Shown here one piece after another: positions 63,111 to 64,000 of a DNA stretch of 64,000 nt (the stretch's first letter is position 1; every line of letters starts with the position of its first letter). The position numbers and the translations under genes are program-made. Source of the DNA: CAZEAP01 sp964510315 (GTDB lineage: Bacteria; Planctomycetota; Brocadiia; SM23-32); assembly GCA_964510315.1 (NCBI GenBank), contig CAZEAP010000008.1, positions 1 to 64,000 of the forward strand. The letters are read 5' to 3'. The notes below the pieces were generated by a model. The model saw nothing but the letters and a program-made list of their open reading frames with translations, was not told where the DNA came from and made no database searches.

Positions 63111-64000
63111 ATGAAGGTATTCATGATCGCCCTGGACACGCTTTGCGCCTCGCACGTGTCCTCCTACGGGTACCGTTTTGACACCACGCCGAACATCGAC
63201 CGTTGGGGCGAGCGGGCCGTGCAGTTCCAGCGTTGTTACGCCAGCGACGTTCCCACCCCGCCCTCCTACACGGCCATGTTCTCCGGCCGGTTCGGCGTTC
63301 ACAATGGCATCTTCGGCTTCCAGGACCCGGGCAGCTATCGCGCGGGCCCGCCGATGGTGCAGGAGCTTTTGTCAAAGGCCGGGTGGGAGACCTGTGCGGT
63401 CAGCAACCTGTTCTATCCGTGCCCCTGGCTGCTCCCGGGGTGGCAAACCATCATGCCGCCGGGCCTTCGGTTCCAGGGCGGCCGCGCACCGGCCGTGACC
63501 GACCGGGCCGTCCGCTGGCTCGAAGCCAACCGGGACGCCGAGGACACGTTCCTCTTCGTGCACTACTGGGAGCCGCACCAGCCCTACAACAAGGCCCCGC
63601 TGGAGCACCGGGAGCAGTTCCCCGCGGAGCAGTACGCCGAAGTCGCCCCCGACCTCGACGTCCTCAACGCCAATCCCATCATGAGGTCCTTTTACCGGGA
63701 GTATCACAGGAGGGGCGAGAACAACCCCGACCTCAGCCCGGCCGAAGTGATGGCCCGCTACGACGCGCAGGTCCACTACGTGGATCAGGCGGTGGGACGG
63801 CTGCTGGACTATCTGGACGCTGAGGGGCTTTCCGACGGCGCCCTCACGATCGTTACCAGCGACCACGGCGAGGCATTCGGTGAATACGGTTCCTTCGACC
63901 ACTTCACCTGCTATGAGAACATCTCCCACGTGCCCCTCATCGTGCGTCCGCCGGAACCTCCCTCCGAGCGGACACAGGTGCCGGGTTTTGTCTACGGCGC
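63111..64000 (+). CDS. Sulfatase/alkaline-phosphatase-superfamily hydrolase, 3' end outside the window
   Basis: The first 296 residues of a sulfatase-superfamily enzyme are visible; the frame runs off the window edge. It shows the metal-site opening ALDTLCASHVSSYGY, TTPNIDRW, TPPSYTAMFSGR and TSDHGEAFGEYG with a following His. At the nucleophile position it has Thr (PTPPS) rather than the Cys or Ser needed for formylglycine. It therefore falls with members that use threonine, such as phosphotransferases and phosphatases, more than with formylglycine sulfatases. There is no signal peptide. The ATG at 63111 is preceded by AGGGGG. It is divergent from the giant gene; a role on sulfated or phosphorylated glycans is conjecture. 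Confidence 0.85.
   Translation, partial: MKVFMIALDTLCASHVSSYGYRFDTTPNIDRWGERAVQFQRCYASDVPTPPSYTAMFSGRFGVHNGIFGFQDPGSYRAGPPMVQELLSKAGWETCAVSNLFYPCPWLLPGWQTIMPPGLRFQGGRAPAVTDRAVRWLEANRDAEDTFLFVHYWEPHQPYNKAPLEHREQFPAEQYAEVAPDLDVLNANPIMRSFYREYHRRGENNPDLSPAEVMARYDAQVHYVDQAVGRLLDYLDAEGLSDGALTIVTSDHGEAFGEYGSFDHFTCYENISHVPLIVRPPEPPSERTQVPGFVYG

Noticed and set aside
1..64000. tRNA or rRNA genes
   Set aside because: I looked for T-loop-type motifs and conserved rRNA segments by eye and saw none; a tRNA search program would settle it.

Overview
The window is high-GC bacterial DNA that most resembles a member of the Planctomycetota (possibly a Phycisphaerae-type anaerobe). The main clue is a 28.4-kb gene whose product opens with an LEPR-XLL leader, a motif typical of giant secreted planctomycete proteins. 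Supporting clues are a sulfatase-superfamily neighbour, a CdsA with a variant signature, and anaerobe-type enzymes (LarA-like racemase, ADP-forming acyl-CoA synthetase, MttB-like methyltransferase). The assignment is inference; no rRNA or tRNA gene was seen.

Left part (1-12.1 kb) is a metabolic segment: a LarA-family protein, a convergent ADP-forming acyl-CoA synthetase, a thymidylate-synthase-fold enzyme, a cold-shock protein with its own terminator, and a four-gene minus-strand operon (MttB-like methyltransferase, GH4 glycosidase, arylsulfotransferase-like propeller, URO-D-like methyltransferase). Related short palindromes lie at both ends of the segment (about 22-109 and 11796-12038), and a 62-bp imperfect direct repeat lies near the left edge.

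Middle part (12.1-23.4 kb) is housekeeping. An HD-GYP response regulator and a membrane metallophosphoesterase are divergent. Then comes a tightly packed minus-strand operon purA-uppS-cdsA-phoH-pgpH-ybeY-corC-like-recO, with several overlapping or near-abutting gene junctions. It is headed by a near-consensus sigma70-type promoter (TTGACT, 17 nt, TATAAT) and a leader of about 250 nt.

Right part (23.4-62.7 kb) is the exceptional region. It holds a protein with two tandem WaaP/RIO-like kinase domains; a short SecA-like ATPase; a PqqD-like/M50 protease/HlyD-like fusion; a GAF-like/HlyD-like fusion; a free HlyD-type adaptor; a TolC-type outer-membrane channel; and the giant protein of about 9,450 residues. 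The giant carries 25 CARDB repeats, nine putative-Ig repeats, beta-propellers, a dockerin-like pair, an RHS-like segment, a metzincin-like HExxHxxG site, and a terminal Ig array. No ABC exporter ATPase is visible. The arrangement suggests a dedicated envelope-export or surface-assembly system for the giant protein, with the SecA-like ATPase, rather than an ABC protein, as the candidate motor. This is inference from gene order and domains. The window ends inside an alkaline-phosphatase/sulfatase-superfamily gene.
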